The translations under genes were made by a program, and so were the position numbers. 64,000 nucleotides of DNA from Glycine soja (lineage: Eukaryota > Streptophyta > Magnoliopsida > Fabales > Fabaceae): the NCBI RefSeq assembly GCF_004193775.1, contig NC_041010.1, positions 42,707,562 to 42,771,561 on the forward strand, in the 5' to 3' direction. Below the pieces are notes generated by a model. That model worked only from the letters and a program-made list of their open reading frames with translations, was not told the origin of the DNA and did no database searches. Shown here one piece after another: positions 12,360-24,364 of this stretch. Position 1 is the first letter of the stretch. Each line of letters starts with the position of its first letter.

Positions 12360-12517
12360 AAACCCATTCTCATTCTCTCTCTTTCTCAGCCACTGTAGTG
12401 TGTCTCTTGACACAGTTCGTTAGCCGCAACCCTTTGGCTCCTCCTTCCACTCTCACTCTCACTCTGTTTTCATCGTCCTCAACCAACGCCATGTGCTCTT
12501 AGTTAGACCTCCCAGAG
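12360..12517 (+). other. Probable 5'UTR exon of the coiled-coil gene
   Basis: Pyrimidine-rich leader ending in a good donor (CAGAG then GTACTC). The matching acceptor is at 13094 (TGTGTAG then GTTCTTCG), leaving a 577-base leader intron before the start codon at 13152. The exon holds a minimal upstream frame at 12491-12502: ATG TGC TCT TAG. The upstream limit is approximate. Confidence 0.5.
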
Positions 12518-13151
12518 GTACTCTCTTTTTCTATTCTTCTACTTTCCCTTCTCTTTGTGTTTTTCGTTTCTTCTCCTTCTTCTTATTGTCATCGCTTTTT
12601 CTTTATGTATTTGCTTATGGAAAACTGGCACTGCTTTCCGATGGAACATTTCCTGATTGGGTGACGATAATGTTTTGATCTAAGGCTGGAAATGGGGGGG
12701 AAAAAGACGATAAGGGTTTAAGGAATGGAAATGGTTTAGATCTTTGTGGGAACTGCATGTTCTGTTTTTTTTTCTAATATGCCAATGTATCTAATGCTTT
12801 AATTTTAGCAGAAAATTATAATCTATTTTTTGAAGTTTAATAAGGGGAAACGGTGGCGGTGGATAGAGCCCCAAATAGGGGGAAAGGAGGGTTTTCCACT
12901 TTATAGGAGTGGGATTAATATTTTCAGATGAGGAAATATCAATATTAATGAACATATATATCATCATAACTATGGATAGGTAAATTTGTTTTTTATGGTG
13001 AATATTAGAAGGTTATAGTAATGAAAAATTTGGAATCTATTCTGTGCATGTGTGTCTTATGGAGGCAATAAGATTTTGGTAATTGTTTGTGTAGGTTCTT
13101 CGTAGACAACACAGAAGAACGATTTGTTCCGTTGTTTTAGTAGCTCTTGAA

Positions 13152-15377
13152 ATGAAACCACAAACCAATGGGATGTCTAGAGCTCATAAGGCAAATAATA
13201 ATACACAGTTTGAAGGGCCTAACTGGCTTATTTTTGCTGCTGGTGCTTTGTTGAGTACCCTATCCATTCGCCTCGGTTACAAGTTAAAGCAGGCAGTCGA
13301 CTCCAAGCCGAAGCAAAATGCAACTACTGGTCAGAAAGGTCCTTATGTACTGTTTGGGGGACACCATTCTCCCCCTTCTGCGTTTAATTTTTTTATCCTA
13401 AGTGGGAAAATAAACTCAACTTAATAGTCAAAATGGTTTAGTGCTTTTGTCTATTGTGGATTCTTACTTCATATTATTTGTTACTACAGGAAATGGAAAA
13501 TCCACCCACACAAAAAACTCCACAGATTGCTTTATGCAGTCTAATGGATATTCCCAAACGCAAGATAATCATGGATGCTTCAGTTGCATTTCAGGTTTAC
13601 TATCTGCTTCCAAGACAATTTTTATTTGCTGAGTTTTGATGACTGGTTGTAGTATTTTTTTCTTGTACTTTTCTTTCTTCTTATTTAGAAAATTTCTTTT
13701 TCTGGCAAGATTTTGTTTCTGAATTTTGAATTATGTTGGATGTGTATTAATGTTTGCTTGTAGGATGTTATGCTGTTTTATTTTGTTATTTGTTAAGACT
13801 TGTTAACTGCATTCCTTATCATGGTCTATCTGTTCTATACTGAGTGTTACTGTGTTAGTGGAGCATCTTCCACTCATCTGTATACCTGATGTGTTATGAT
13901 GTTTATTGCTCATCAAATATCTCTGTACTCATCTTTGTTTCTTTAGTGTTATTCTCATCTTATTTATTTATCGTCTCTGCTCCCAGTTCTACATTACTAG
14001 CACTACTATTGAATGCCATTGTTGCATGTGCTAATAATAATAATGTACAGAATTTCCTCGTGAAGTTGGTAATTATGAAGTGGTGAGCAGATGCAACTTA
14101 TTTACCTGCACTCATAAGATAGGGTGGGAATGGACACAGCCATGTTCTAATTAAGCAGATGAGCTGAACATTCTGAATCAAATTTTAGCTCAGTGGTCTA
14201 TGGCACTTGATATTTGATCTTGCCTGCTGCTGAACATTTGCAATTATGGAGATAAAACTTTTTATTTGGTATTGGCAGATTTTCTTCTCTTTACGAGAAA
14301 AGAGATGCAAACTACACAAATAGCTCAGATATTTAAAGCAAACCTGGATTTACATGTTCTTAAATGTGTACAAGTTGATGGGCTTCCATTCGAAGTTGAC
14401 TGCAGTCTGAGAAATGCTGTCAACTTTGTAGATGAGTCATTTGCAAATAATTGGTGATAGTAGTTTGTGAATCTGATTCTGCATTCTCTATGATATTATT
14501 CACCTAATTTCTTTAATTTATGGCTTGTTTTACAGGGATGCTCCTGAGCCCTAAATATTGAAGCTTTTTGTTCTGTTTTGCTTTTCATCTGAGTTAGATT
14601 TTGAGTATCAATTTGACAATGTTTTGGACAGGAACTGGAGGTACCATGGAGCTAAAGTGCCCACCAAATGGCCAAATGCAGATGCTGAATGAGTTTGATG
14701 GGGCTCTCCCTTTGGTAACAGTTCCTGCTGTTGCTGAATTTAGCAAGGAAAATGGTGTTGTCTGGGCATGCTCTCCTGATCGTCTCGAACTGCCTTCAAA
14801 GCCATTCCACCATTCAAACTGCTCAGATTCACCATGCGTATCAGAATCTGGTTCTGATATTTTTAGTAAGCGGGAAGTCATACAGAAACTGCGGCAACAG
14901 TTGAAGAGAAGAGATGATATGATACTAGAAATGCAAGATCAAATGGCTGAATTGCAAAATTCACTCAATGCTCAGATGGGACTTTCTTCTCATTTGCAAT
15001 TGCAGCTTGATGCTACAAACAGTGACTTATTTGACTCCGAGAGAGAGATCCAACGGCTAAGGAAAGCAATTGCAGATCACTGTGTTGGATTTGTTCACCA
15101 TGACAAATCTTCCAAGGTGACAGTTTTTCCTGCTGAGATTAGAAATGACCTTTCAAATGGGCATCTTGATGGGGAGAATAATTGTGAATCCCCTGAAAAA
15201 CTAAGGGATGAGGAGGAGAGAATTGAGTTGCTGAAAAGGCAAGTAGGAGAGTTGAAAGAGGTAATAGAAGGAAAAGAATACTTGCTCCAGAACTACAAGG
15301 AGCAAAAGGCAGAACTGTCTCTGAAGATTAGGGAATTGCAGCAGAGATTGGATTCTCAGCTGCCTAATATTTTGTAG
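13152..15377 (+). CDS. Membrane-anchored coiled-coil protein of unknown function
   Basis: Four coding pieces join in phase to 345 residues: 13152-13338, 13490-13594 and 14632-15377, after a leader intron. The start is the first ATG after the leader acceptor at 13095. A single hydrophobic segment (about 25-43, beginning WLIFAAGALLSTL) follows a short polar N-terminus, so the protein is probably anchored by an N-terminal membrane span. Residues 98-170 are Pro/Ser-rich with several Cys. From about 175 to 260 and 285 to 342 the sequence is charged and heptad-like (KLRQQLKRRDDMILEMQDQM; ELLKRQVGELKEVIEGKEYL), which predicts coiled coils. I recognise it as a conserved type of plant protein of unknown role, not a named family, and assign no function. 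The 1-kb third intron may hold an alternative terminal exon. Confidence 0.8.
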
Positions 15378-18200
15378 AAGCTATCAAGTTTGTGAATACT
15401 TTGGTTCTTTACATTTGACAAATCTTCACTGTCTTCCTCATTCTTTATTTTCTCTGTAATTAGCTCAATATATTTCGAGTTTGTGCAATGTGTGCCTACT
15501 AAGGAGTGAACGAGGGCCTGGGTATTTAAAATGAGATGAATGCATATGGTCTTAGAAATAGAAAATATTACTCTTGGTTCTTTATATTTCAAGTAAAATT
15601 TATATTTGTCACTGTATATATTTGGCAAAATAACACTTTTCCTATCAATAGGCTGTTTCGAGACAACTTGACCATGCAATCGGTTGGAGGGGGCTGTGGT
15701 ACCAAGAAAATAATTTTGACTCCTAAGTTAGTTTCAAATGCTATAACTAATACTATAATTAATTAATACATGTTAAAATGTTACTAATTGATTAGTTATT
15801 ATATATAAATAATAAATAAAATAAAATGGCATATTTGGGTTTAGTTTGGCATTATTTATTATATAGTAAAAAATATTTTGAAGAGACTAAAGAAAATAAT
15901 CTTGTTTAAATCAAATAGAATTATTATAAATAATAAAGCTTTATCTTCTTCTTTTTTGTTTGTTTAGATCAATTAATACACGTGCTCGCGCTTAATAGTT
16001 GTAATATAATATTAATGTAAAAGTTACTTGTGTAAGATCATTTTAACTTTTACCATTGAATTCTAAATATGGTGAAAATACAAATTTTATTACTGTTCTA
16101 TCAGTTTGAGCAGAATTACATCACTTAAAAAGATATAAATAGTCTTAATAAAAAAATATAAATGTTAAGATTATTTTAAAATCATAATGTGGAGACATAA
16201 AGTGTTTTCCAGGAGGAGCATTCATGGTAGCAAATTCATAGTCCCTCAAAACCTGACTGAGTGTGATGGACGCCAGGATGTCTCCGTATCATCATCAAGA
16301 TGCGTAAAACAAATCGGTCCCAACCCAACGAACATTTATACATATCCAACGCATTTAACCATTATTTTTTTTAACTTATAATAATAATACAACTTTTTTA
16401 GCTATCTTAATTCCCCACTCTCCCACGTGGAAATCGGGGCATGAGCATTATCAACCTATAGATGGTGCTGTTACACTGCACAGGATCTTCTGTATTGTGT
16501 TGTTGACGGTCATTTTTTGTCAATGAGAATTTACCTTTCGAAGACTTACCAATTTGTTTGTGATAAATTTTGTTGAAGAGATTGAAATTTTTGTACCCTT
16601 GTGATTTATTTTACGTAATCTCAAGTTATACGATAATTTTATAGTTTTGAAAAATTATCGAATTGTTGGTTTGACGACAAAATATTTGATAAATAGAGAG
16701 AGGTTGACCAGGAGATTAAATTAATAAGAAATTAAAGAGCAAAGCAAAAATAAAGTGCTAAAAATAAATGACCTTGTAAAAGATAAAACGAAAATGGAAA
16801 AATATGCGATGAAAGTAAAATAAGAGAAACATAAAGAGTGTTAAAGAATAAAGTGCCAAAGATGATGTTTTTTGAAATTAAAAGAACAAGAAACTAAATG
16901 ATCAAAAATAATATTTTTGCAAAGAGGCAAAGCGCTGAAATAAAAATAGAAAGGAAAACCCAAATGCAAGAAAATTAAAATACTTGGAAGATAAAGATGT
17001 AAAAAATGTAAAGAATTTTAAGTTTAAATTGAAATAACAAAAAAAAAAAAGTAAAATGGAAGATATGTTTGATGAATTCCTTCTTTGAAATCAGTACGGA
17101 TGTGAGGAAATATTTCTTAAAAAAAAAAAACTGCTATAGGACGAAAATCGTTTCGTACGAAAAATTATTAGAAAACTACATTCGAGCAAGTATTATATGA
17201 AGAACCATAATCTGCTAAAGCCATCTTTATGAAAACATCAAACATTTATGGAACAAATAAATTGATTTTGTTGGTTGTATCAATTTGCTAATGTGCTTAT
17301 TACAACATGGCTACTCTTTTACACCGATCCTATGAATAAAATAAAATAAAATAATTAAGAACTGACAAACTAATTAACCTAATCTTGATTTTGTTGACTT
17401 GAAAACTGACAAAATATTACTACGAATTTATCCAATCAATTAGATTTATTTATCATTGTATTGTCACCGATCCGCTACTATCATTATGAATCTTCAATTA
17501 ATAAATCTGTTCCACATTTGTCTTTGTATTGTCAACAACTAATTTCCACTTGACAAATTTGTCTCATGTTTTCGGCAGCAAATCTTTAGCCGATAACTTT
17601 TTTTTTTAAAAGACTTTATTTAGCCAATAATTTTATTTCATATTATCAATGAAAAATATTTACTTGATAAATGTCTTACATATTTTTACAACAATTGCTA
17701 ATAAACAAATTTTTCTTGTCCTCAACAACAAATCATTCAACAAATTTATCTCACATGAATCTATTTTTTCTTATCATGTTATCCCAATTTTTAGGGTCCC
17801 GCCGTATTTAACATTACATCCCGAAACAACCTCTTCGACTTAATGCATCTCTATCAACAAATTAAGTTGCACTTAAGAAATGTCTTTGTTAAAATTTAAT
17901 AATGACCCCGACACGTATAAATCAAGTTGTAATATACATACGAGTATCTGAAAAAGAAGAGTTCTGTTACTTACAGAATATTTTAAGTTTTGATACTTCA
18001 CTTTTATTTATATTTTCTTTCTTTCTTCTACCACATCCCAAGGCTAGTTCGTTCCCAAAACATGTTCGAACATTTTCGTTGACAACAATAGTCAGATCTT
18101 ACCCCTACTTAGCTCGCACCGAAATCCACACTATCAAAAATACATTTTTTTTTCTTTCTTTTATAATGGTAGTAAAGATAGCAAAGATTTGACAGCAACC
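15378..18200. other. Intergenic DNA with purine-rich repeat relic
   Basis: Begins with the 3'UTR of the coiled-coil gene. No gene is recognised. The plus strand is strikingly purine-rich at about 16690-17060, where a loose motif (AAAGTGC or AAAGAGC followed by A-rich DNA and AAATGACC) recurs, which resembles an untranslated part of an LTR retroelement, although no ends or coding parts were found. Small frames at 16187-16381, 17649-17843 and 17902-18192 have no recognisable similarity and atypical composition. Confidence 0.35.
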
Positions 18201-18547
18201 TGAAAAATCAGATGCCAAAACGATGAAACAAGAGTTTCCCTGAAAACTAAGGATATACATTTGTCAGAATTTGTATGCTTATATAACACTCAAGAGGACC
18301 TAGTGATCCAACCATGTGCACTACACTAGTGTAAGAGCATAAACTTTGATATTCATCCAATCTAGTACTGGTTCAATAGTTTTCCTTGCGCTCTTGTGAA
18401 ATAGATTTTGATCTTGAAAGTAATCTAAGATACTAACTTCAAGACAATGGTTGATACCCAAGATAATGACTTTTTTTAAAATGGATATTAATCCCTTACA
18501 CGTAATTAAAACTCTCCCAAAAGGTTTCATTCAATCACTGTCGAGAA

Positions 18548-21500
18548 TCACCTAGCATTCAAATCAAATTCACCAACTTCACGCCAGCCATCCTGGGTCC
18601 CAGTATCTCCATTTTCGGCTTCATCATTCAAGAAATCTTCAGATGGCTCCTTCTCATCTCTCTGTGTATTGTTTCCCCATCCATTAATCATCTCACCGGG
18701 GTTACCTGCCTGATCCTGCTCTCCCATGTCGTGGCCAATCACAATGTCATTGCCTTGGGACCCTAGTGCACTCCCTCTCATGGGTGCTCGAGACATCATT
18801 TCAGCATGAGACTGTAAATCTGCCCGAGCCTGCTCTGCTTGAAACATTGCTGCCATCCGTAATTTAGCCTCATGGGCTTCACGACCAGCCTTCTCCCTGG
18901 ACTCTATTTCTGCTCTTAATTCATAGTTAGCCCGTTTTTCTTCTTGGAGAAGTGCCTGCTCAATCATCAGTCTCTCCTCAGATCGGAACTCCCCCAAACC
19001 TCTCTTTTGGGTTATTATGTTGAAGGCAAGTGCTTGTTTCTCGAAAGTTGCAGTGAACTCAGCAATTTTAGCAGTAATATTATTATCCCACTGCTGGGAC
19101 CGTGAAAGCATCTGGCCAGTAGTGTCAGAATCAAGAATCCTATCATCCTCTTCTTCTTCATAGTCTGCCACAACATGATAAGGCAATAACCTGCAAGAGG
19201 AAAATTTAGGGAAATTCTGAAACATAAGAAATCCATGAAAGAGAAATTTTCAATTGTATAGACTTAAAATATAGGACGTGCTCATTTGGGTTTTCTCTTG
19301 TTTTTTTTTTGGGAGTTACAATGGTACCAGCATTATTCATTCTTTTTAACAAAAAATAAATACTGCTTACTGGCTAAAGAAAAAAAAATCAATTGAGAAC
19401 TATTATGTTTAGATTGGTAGATCACATTTCAAAGAAATGCAATCAGGACCAAAAAGAATTTAATGCTATGATAAAATACATCAAAGCAAGTAATAGGAAG
19501 TTCCACACCAGTGACTGTTGTTTTAATTTACAATATCAGACCATTAAAAAACTAATTTGTGGACAGCAAAAAACTGAATCGCTAATGTGTGCATTTTAAT
19601 TTTAGTGAGGCCATCATGAATGTCATTTCAAGCATATCAAGGCCTCCCATGAAATCATGTTGCCAGATTTACTAAAAGGGAAAACATCACACATTTGCAG
19701 GTAATAGTAATAAACAAGTAGAGTTCTCAGTTGATTTCTACATTGCAATAAATCAACTGTCAGTTCCGTTGCTCTTGATTGAAGTAAATTGGCACATATC
19801 AATTGCCATATGACAGAACAAGGGTTAAATTTGATAGAATCAAAATGTTATAGGTTCTGCAGAACTATATGTAAATAAAATATGCATATAGTGAAATTAC
19901 AAATAAGGATATGGTAATAGATAACAATTTAATTATATGGCCCCAAACATAAATAAATAGATAAACTTTGATATGTTATTAGAATCAGGGACAATGACAA
20001 GGAAAATGAATTTGGGATAGTGGATGACAATATGGCATGCTAAACAATTCTAAAAGCAGAGGAACAAAACATGACATGGAGTCAAATATCACAGAAGATC
20101 AAAGATTACTCAAACTAAGACCAAAATGACAATTTAGAATTTAACTTCAAATCAATTAAAAAGGAGAAAGCAACATGAGAGTATTCTGTAGCTGCATAGC
20201 AATCTACATAAGGAGAAGGTTGCAGTGAGAGAAGAGAAATTGCAAGTGAAGAGATAGAATCAGTATTCAGACCAGAAAACCGGTGCCAATTAATCTTTAT
20301 CCATATAGAGCCTATAAACATATAACATAAACATTGATTAGATTTTTGGCCTACAACTGCTTAAATGAATGAAAGAGACCAAGCTGCATCAGCAATGATC
20401 AACATTACTTTCATTATCTTTGTAATCCCATCTAAAAAATGATCAACATCTCCTACTTTCGTTGTTACCCAGAAATTAGTATCATGAAGAAAAAGATTGA
20501 AAATTGGAAATCAATTCATAAAAAATTAACAGTTCTAAAAAGATTAAAACATTTTTTTTTGGGTGGGGTAGAGCAATGCAGAAATCTTATTCAGGAACAT
20601 GCACTTGTCAACACAGAAACAATGATTGCAAGTAAGCTGAGTCACCCTGTGATCAGTGTGAGACACTTAGCCACCAGCAGATGCCTACTGACAGCTACAC
20701 ATAGCCCAAAAACTAACAAAATACAATTAACAATTTTGGCTTTTGCCTTTTAACTTCATGAAATGAAACCCATTCCCTACTAAACATTAGAAAACTCATT
20801 AAGAAAAAAGATGGAGAAAAGTACAAAATATAGTTGAAACTTGGAAAGGTTGTAATATTGAAGGCCACCTTTAAAATACACAGTAACATGAATCTCTCCA
20901 ATGGTTCATCAATCAAATAACAGGCATGCCAATGAAATCTACTACTACTCTTCACAAGCATATCCCATCTGATTCTCCTAAGGTTACTCCAGAAATTCCA
21001 CAAGTTAGTCTGTGTTTTGGTTTAATTTATCTTGAAGAAATAATTGCTTACTTTACCAACTTCCAGAGAGAACTTTTAAAAAATGAGTTAATACTTACAT
21101 CCTATTTTCACACAATGAAAACAGAAACATCACTGAAATTAGTTTATCTATGATGATAGGACAAGAATGTGCCGATCAAAAAAAAAAAATAGGACAAGAA
21201 TGTATCATGCAAAGGACTTACTTATATCATTGCAAGTTGCAACAGATTAAGTAATATACCAATATTTGTCTAATAATCCCAGTATTTTATCATACCTCTC
21301 ATATGTAATGGATTGAGGAATTAAGCTTCCTCTATATATCAATCTAAATTAACATATACTCATCTCTGTGTGATTACTTCTTTATGAAGATTCCCTGACA
21401 TACTCAAATCTAAACTATCCCAACACAGTATGATTAATAGCTTCATTTAACAGCAAAGACTTTTTTTCTGATTCAAAAACTATTGACTTAATGGTAAAAG

Positions 21501-22913
21501 CACAAACAAAAATCACAAAACAGGGAGCTTGAGAAAAATAAGACTCTGAATTAAGTCCAAAAATAATTCTGAATTATCTGCAATAAAGTGATTGCAAGGC
21601 CACGAACATAGTTCCTGAGCTAAACCACAGTGAAGATAGTATCATAAATGCCAACATATGCAATCACAAATTATACATCCATATAATAGCACCAAAAAGG
21701 CTATTATATCTCCAATTTTTCAATCTCTTATACACAACATAATGAGCCTCTATATTTACTGTTTACATGGGTGGCTCGTCTTCTCAACTCTTCCTAATGC
21801 TTTTAGCTGTCAACAAGCAAACCATTTACAGCACTGGCACCCCAGAAAATTCTGTCCTAAAGCTTCAATAACAATCTCAATCATACAAATTTACAGTTCA
21901 AGAAGAGTTTCATGGTATGTCAGATAAATCCAAAAGTTATTTGCCATTAACATCAGTGTGATCTTTCCAACCTTCATGGAAAGACATTAAATGATTAAAC
22001 AAGCCTCTTCAACAACCGCTTGTCTCTCATACAATTACGTTGGAAATAGCCAAGTCTTGTGAGATATCCCTTCTTCTTCCATCCTAATGTGAATTAATTA
22101 TTACTAATAAAGCACACATAAAGCATGATAGATATCATCAGCATTTGAGGAAAGAAGAGTGTGCATGTGAGAGAGAGTCTTATTTCTTTCTATACTAAAC
22201 TTGACGCAACTCATCTAAAGTTATTAAGAAAACCAGCAGGCAAATCGCAGTTAGCAAGGTTAGAAAAAAGAAAATTATAGTAGCACAAGTCAGAACAACA
22301 AAAAGGAATATAAAAAATTGAAATTCAAACACACACACAAAAAAAAAACATCATTGTTTACACAGTGAACAAAAAAGAAAAACAGAAAGCAACGATGTTG
22401 GTAGGATTAAAGAACAAACCTCTCGCAGGCATCTTCAAGAGAAGAGAAGGGTCTCTTGAAGTCCGGGTGGCAGACCCGCCACGCGTCTTGGTACGCCATC
22501 TGGAGCTCCATCTGGTTCCCGGGTCGAACAATCTTCTGCTGCTGCTGCTGTTGCTGTTGCGGCGGTTGCTGCTGCGGTGGTAGATGGTTGGAATTAGGGT
22601 TCTGATGCAAATTGAGAATGGGATTAGGGTTAGGGTTGGGAGCGGGATTGAGGTTAGGGTTAGGGTTAGGGTTTTGTTGGAGATTGAGGGGTCTGATAGG
22701 ACGCAAGTGAGCGTCAATGTTGGAAGGGAAACGAGAAATGGCGGCAGCTTGTTGTTGATGTTGCTGCTGCTGCTTTTGCAATTGCTGTAAGAGCAGATAA
22801 TGTTGTTGATGTTGTTGTTGTTGCTGTTGTTGTAACAGAAGTTGTTGTTGTTGTTGTTGTTGTTGCTGCTGCTGCTGTTGCTGTTGCTGGTGCAATGCCT
22901 TTGCCTCTTCCAT
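18548..22913 (-). CDS. GLTSCR-domain, poly-Q protein (BRIP-type SWI/SNF subunit)
   Basis: Two coding exons on the minus strand, 22913-22420 and 19190-18548, split by a 3.2-kb intron; the phase joins within an Arg codon and gives 378 residues. The N-terminal exon is low complexity: poly-Gln about 9-57, Asn-Pro repeats about 80-100, a second Gln tract about 112-125. Then the GLTSCR1 signature spans the splice: AYQDAWRVCHPDFKRPFSSL, DACERLLPYHVVADYE and an acidic run, about 137-190. The rest is a charged helix-rich region (about 215-285) and an acidic tail ending FDLNAR. Arabidopsis relatives BRIP1/BRIP2 are subunits of BRM-type SWI/SNF chromatin remodelers; older annotation often calls such proteins 'Mediator 15-like' because of the Gln tracts. 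The nuclear remodeler role is by family. Expression of the Gln tract length could vary, since it is encoded by CAG/CAA runs. Confidence 0.82.
19191..22419 (-). other. Large intron of the GLTSCR-domain gene
   Basis: A 3.2-kb intron with donor AG-GTTTGT at 22419 and acceptor TTGCAG at 19191. I see no coding exon and no clear transposon ends inside. Several short frames on the plus strand are unrecognised and appear to be chance. Confidence 0.6.
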
Positions 22914-24300
22914 TTTTTCGCAAAGTAAGAGTAGAAGAAAAATATAATCTCTGAAATCCGCTCAATTTGGAAGCCGAATTTATGGGTTTGAAATTGAACC
23001 CGGAGACAGAGAAGGAGGAGGGAGTGCGTCTTTCTTTTTTTTCTCTCCAAAATCTAAATTCCCCGTTTGATGATCTTTGATAAACGAAGAACAAACACAA
23101 TCCTGTTCCCGTCCACACTCTCACCCCGTGCGGAATGCAGTGTGACCCAGATGTCTCTGTTTTTACTTTATTATTATTATTATTTTACTTTTGTTTAGTT
23201 TTTTCACGATCAATCACTCGGGTCGGACTCGCCAATCAATAGCAAAACGGGATTATCCTCGACCAAATTGCAGAAAAATAAATACAAATTTAAACTTTTT
23301 TTATACATAAAATCCAAATTTAAGTTGACACTTCAAAAAAAATTAAAGAATAAAACATGTTTTAAGTGATTTAATATTAATTAAAATTTAAGTTTTAAGT
23401 TTACTAATAAAAAAAATATTTATTTTTAATTTTTATAAAATAGAAAAGATAATATTTATTAGAAATTTTTTTTTTGCATATGTTAAAAAAAGTTCCAATT
23501 TTTTACATTTAAATTAAAATATATATTTTTAATTTGTTTTATATCACATTTGTGATTGAATATTTATCTTTTAACATAATTTAAACTATAAATCATTTAA
23601 TTAAGAGATACAAATTGTTATCATTTATGTCTATTATTGATAATAACTAAGTTGATCTTTAAAATAACTTAAAATTTCACAAAGGCTTGAATTATAATTT
23701 TTTAAATATATAGATTTATTTAAAAAAAACTCAAAATAGTTAAAAAATTGAAGAAAAAAAGTTTAGAAACCTATAAATTAGTAGTCATAGTAGTAGTACT
23801 TGATGTTTATGTTCTTAGATTTAGTTGATCAGCCTTTGTCCTTAATTCATTTTTTGGTTTGATTTCTAGTTCTTACCATCAAGTTTCTTCATGAAATAAT
23901 GATGTAATAATTAATATTTATTTTTTAAAAATTTTATGGCACCTTTGTTTTTTAGCTTAAAAAACTTCGAAATTTTGTGAATTATTTAAAATGTGTTAAT
24001 TCAAAATATCGTAAATCAAAATATATTAACACAAATGGTAAGATCTTTCCCAAAGATACTAAAATATACATGTAGATATAAAAGTGATAAAATGATAAAG
24101 ATGGGAAATTATATTTTTAGTTCTTAAAGTTCAGACACGTCTTGTTCATCTCTCATACGTAATAATTATAAAGTTCGTTGCTTAAGTTGAAAAAATTTGA
24201 AATTGTTTAATATTTAAATATATTTAAAAATAATATATTTAGCATACAAAGAAGTTGAGTCCATACCTCGTTAATTCCCTCATCCATGCGTCTGGACCGG
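22914..24300. other. 5' flank of the GLTSCR gene and AT-rich intergenic DNA
   Basis: 22914 to about 23130 is the probable leader of the GLTSCR gene (C/T-rich on the minus strand). A (TTA)n tract lies near 23166-23185. The rest to 24300 is AT-rich with no supportable gene; the EMB8 relic begins just beyond. Confidence 0.4.
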
Positions 24301-24364
24301 CAAGGTAGTCGATGACCTTTGTTACCAAGAAGATGACTGTTTCCTATGTTGTTAATGAAGAAAT

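Noticed and set aside
14279..14457. Possible alternative terminal exon in the third intron of the coiled-coil gene
   Set aside because: An acceptor-like TTGGCAG precedes a 59-codon frame that is in phase with the previous exon, but the peptide is unrecognised and it would remove the coiled coils; intron sequence is the simpler reading.
22358..23124. Long frames antisense or out of frame to the poly-Q exon (Asn-rich, Leu-rich, Thr-rich)
   Set aside because: These are the other reading frames of the CAG/CAA tract and cannot be separate genes.
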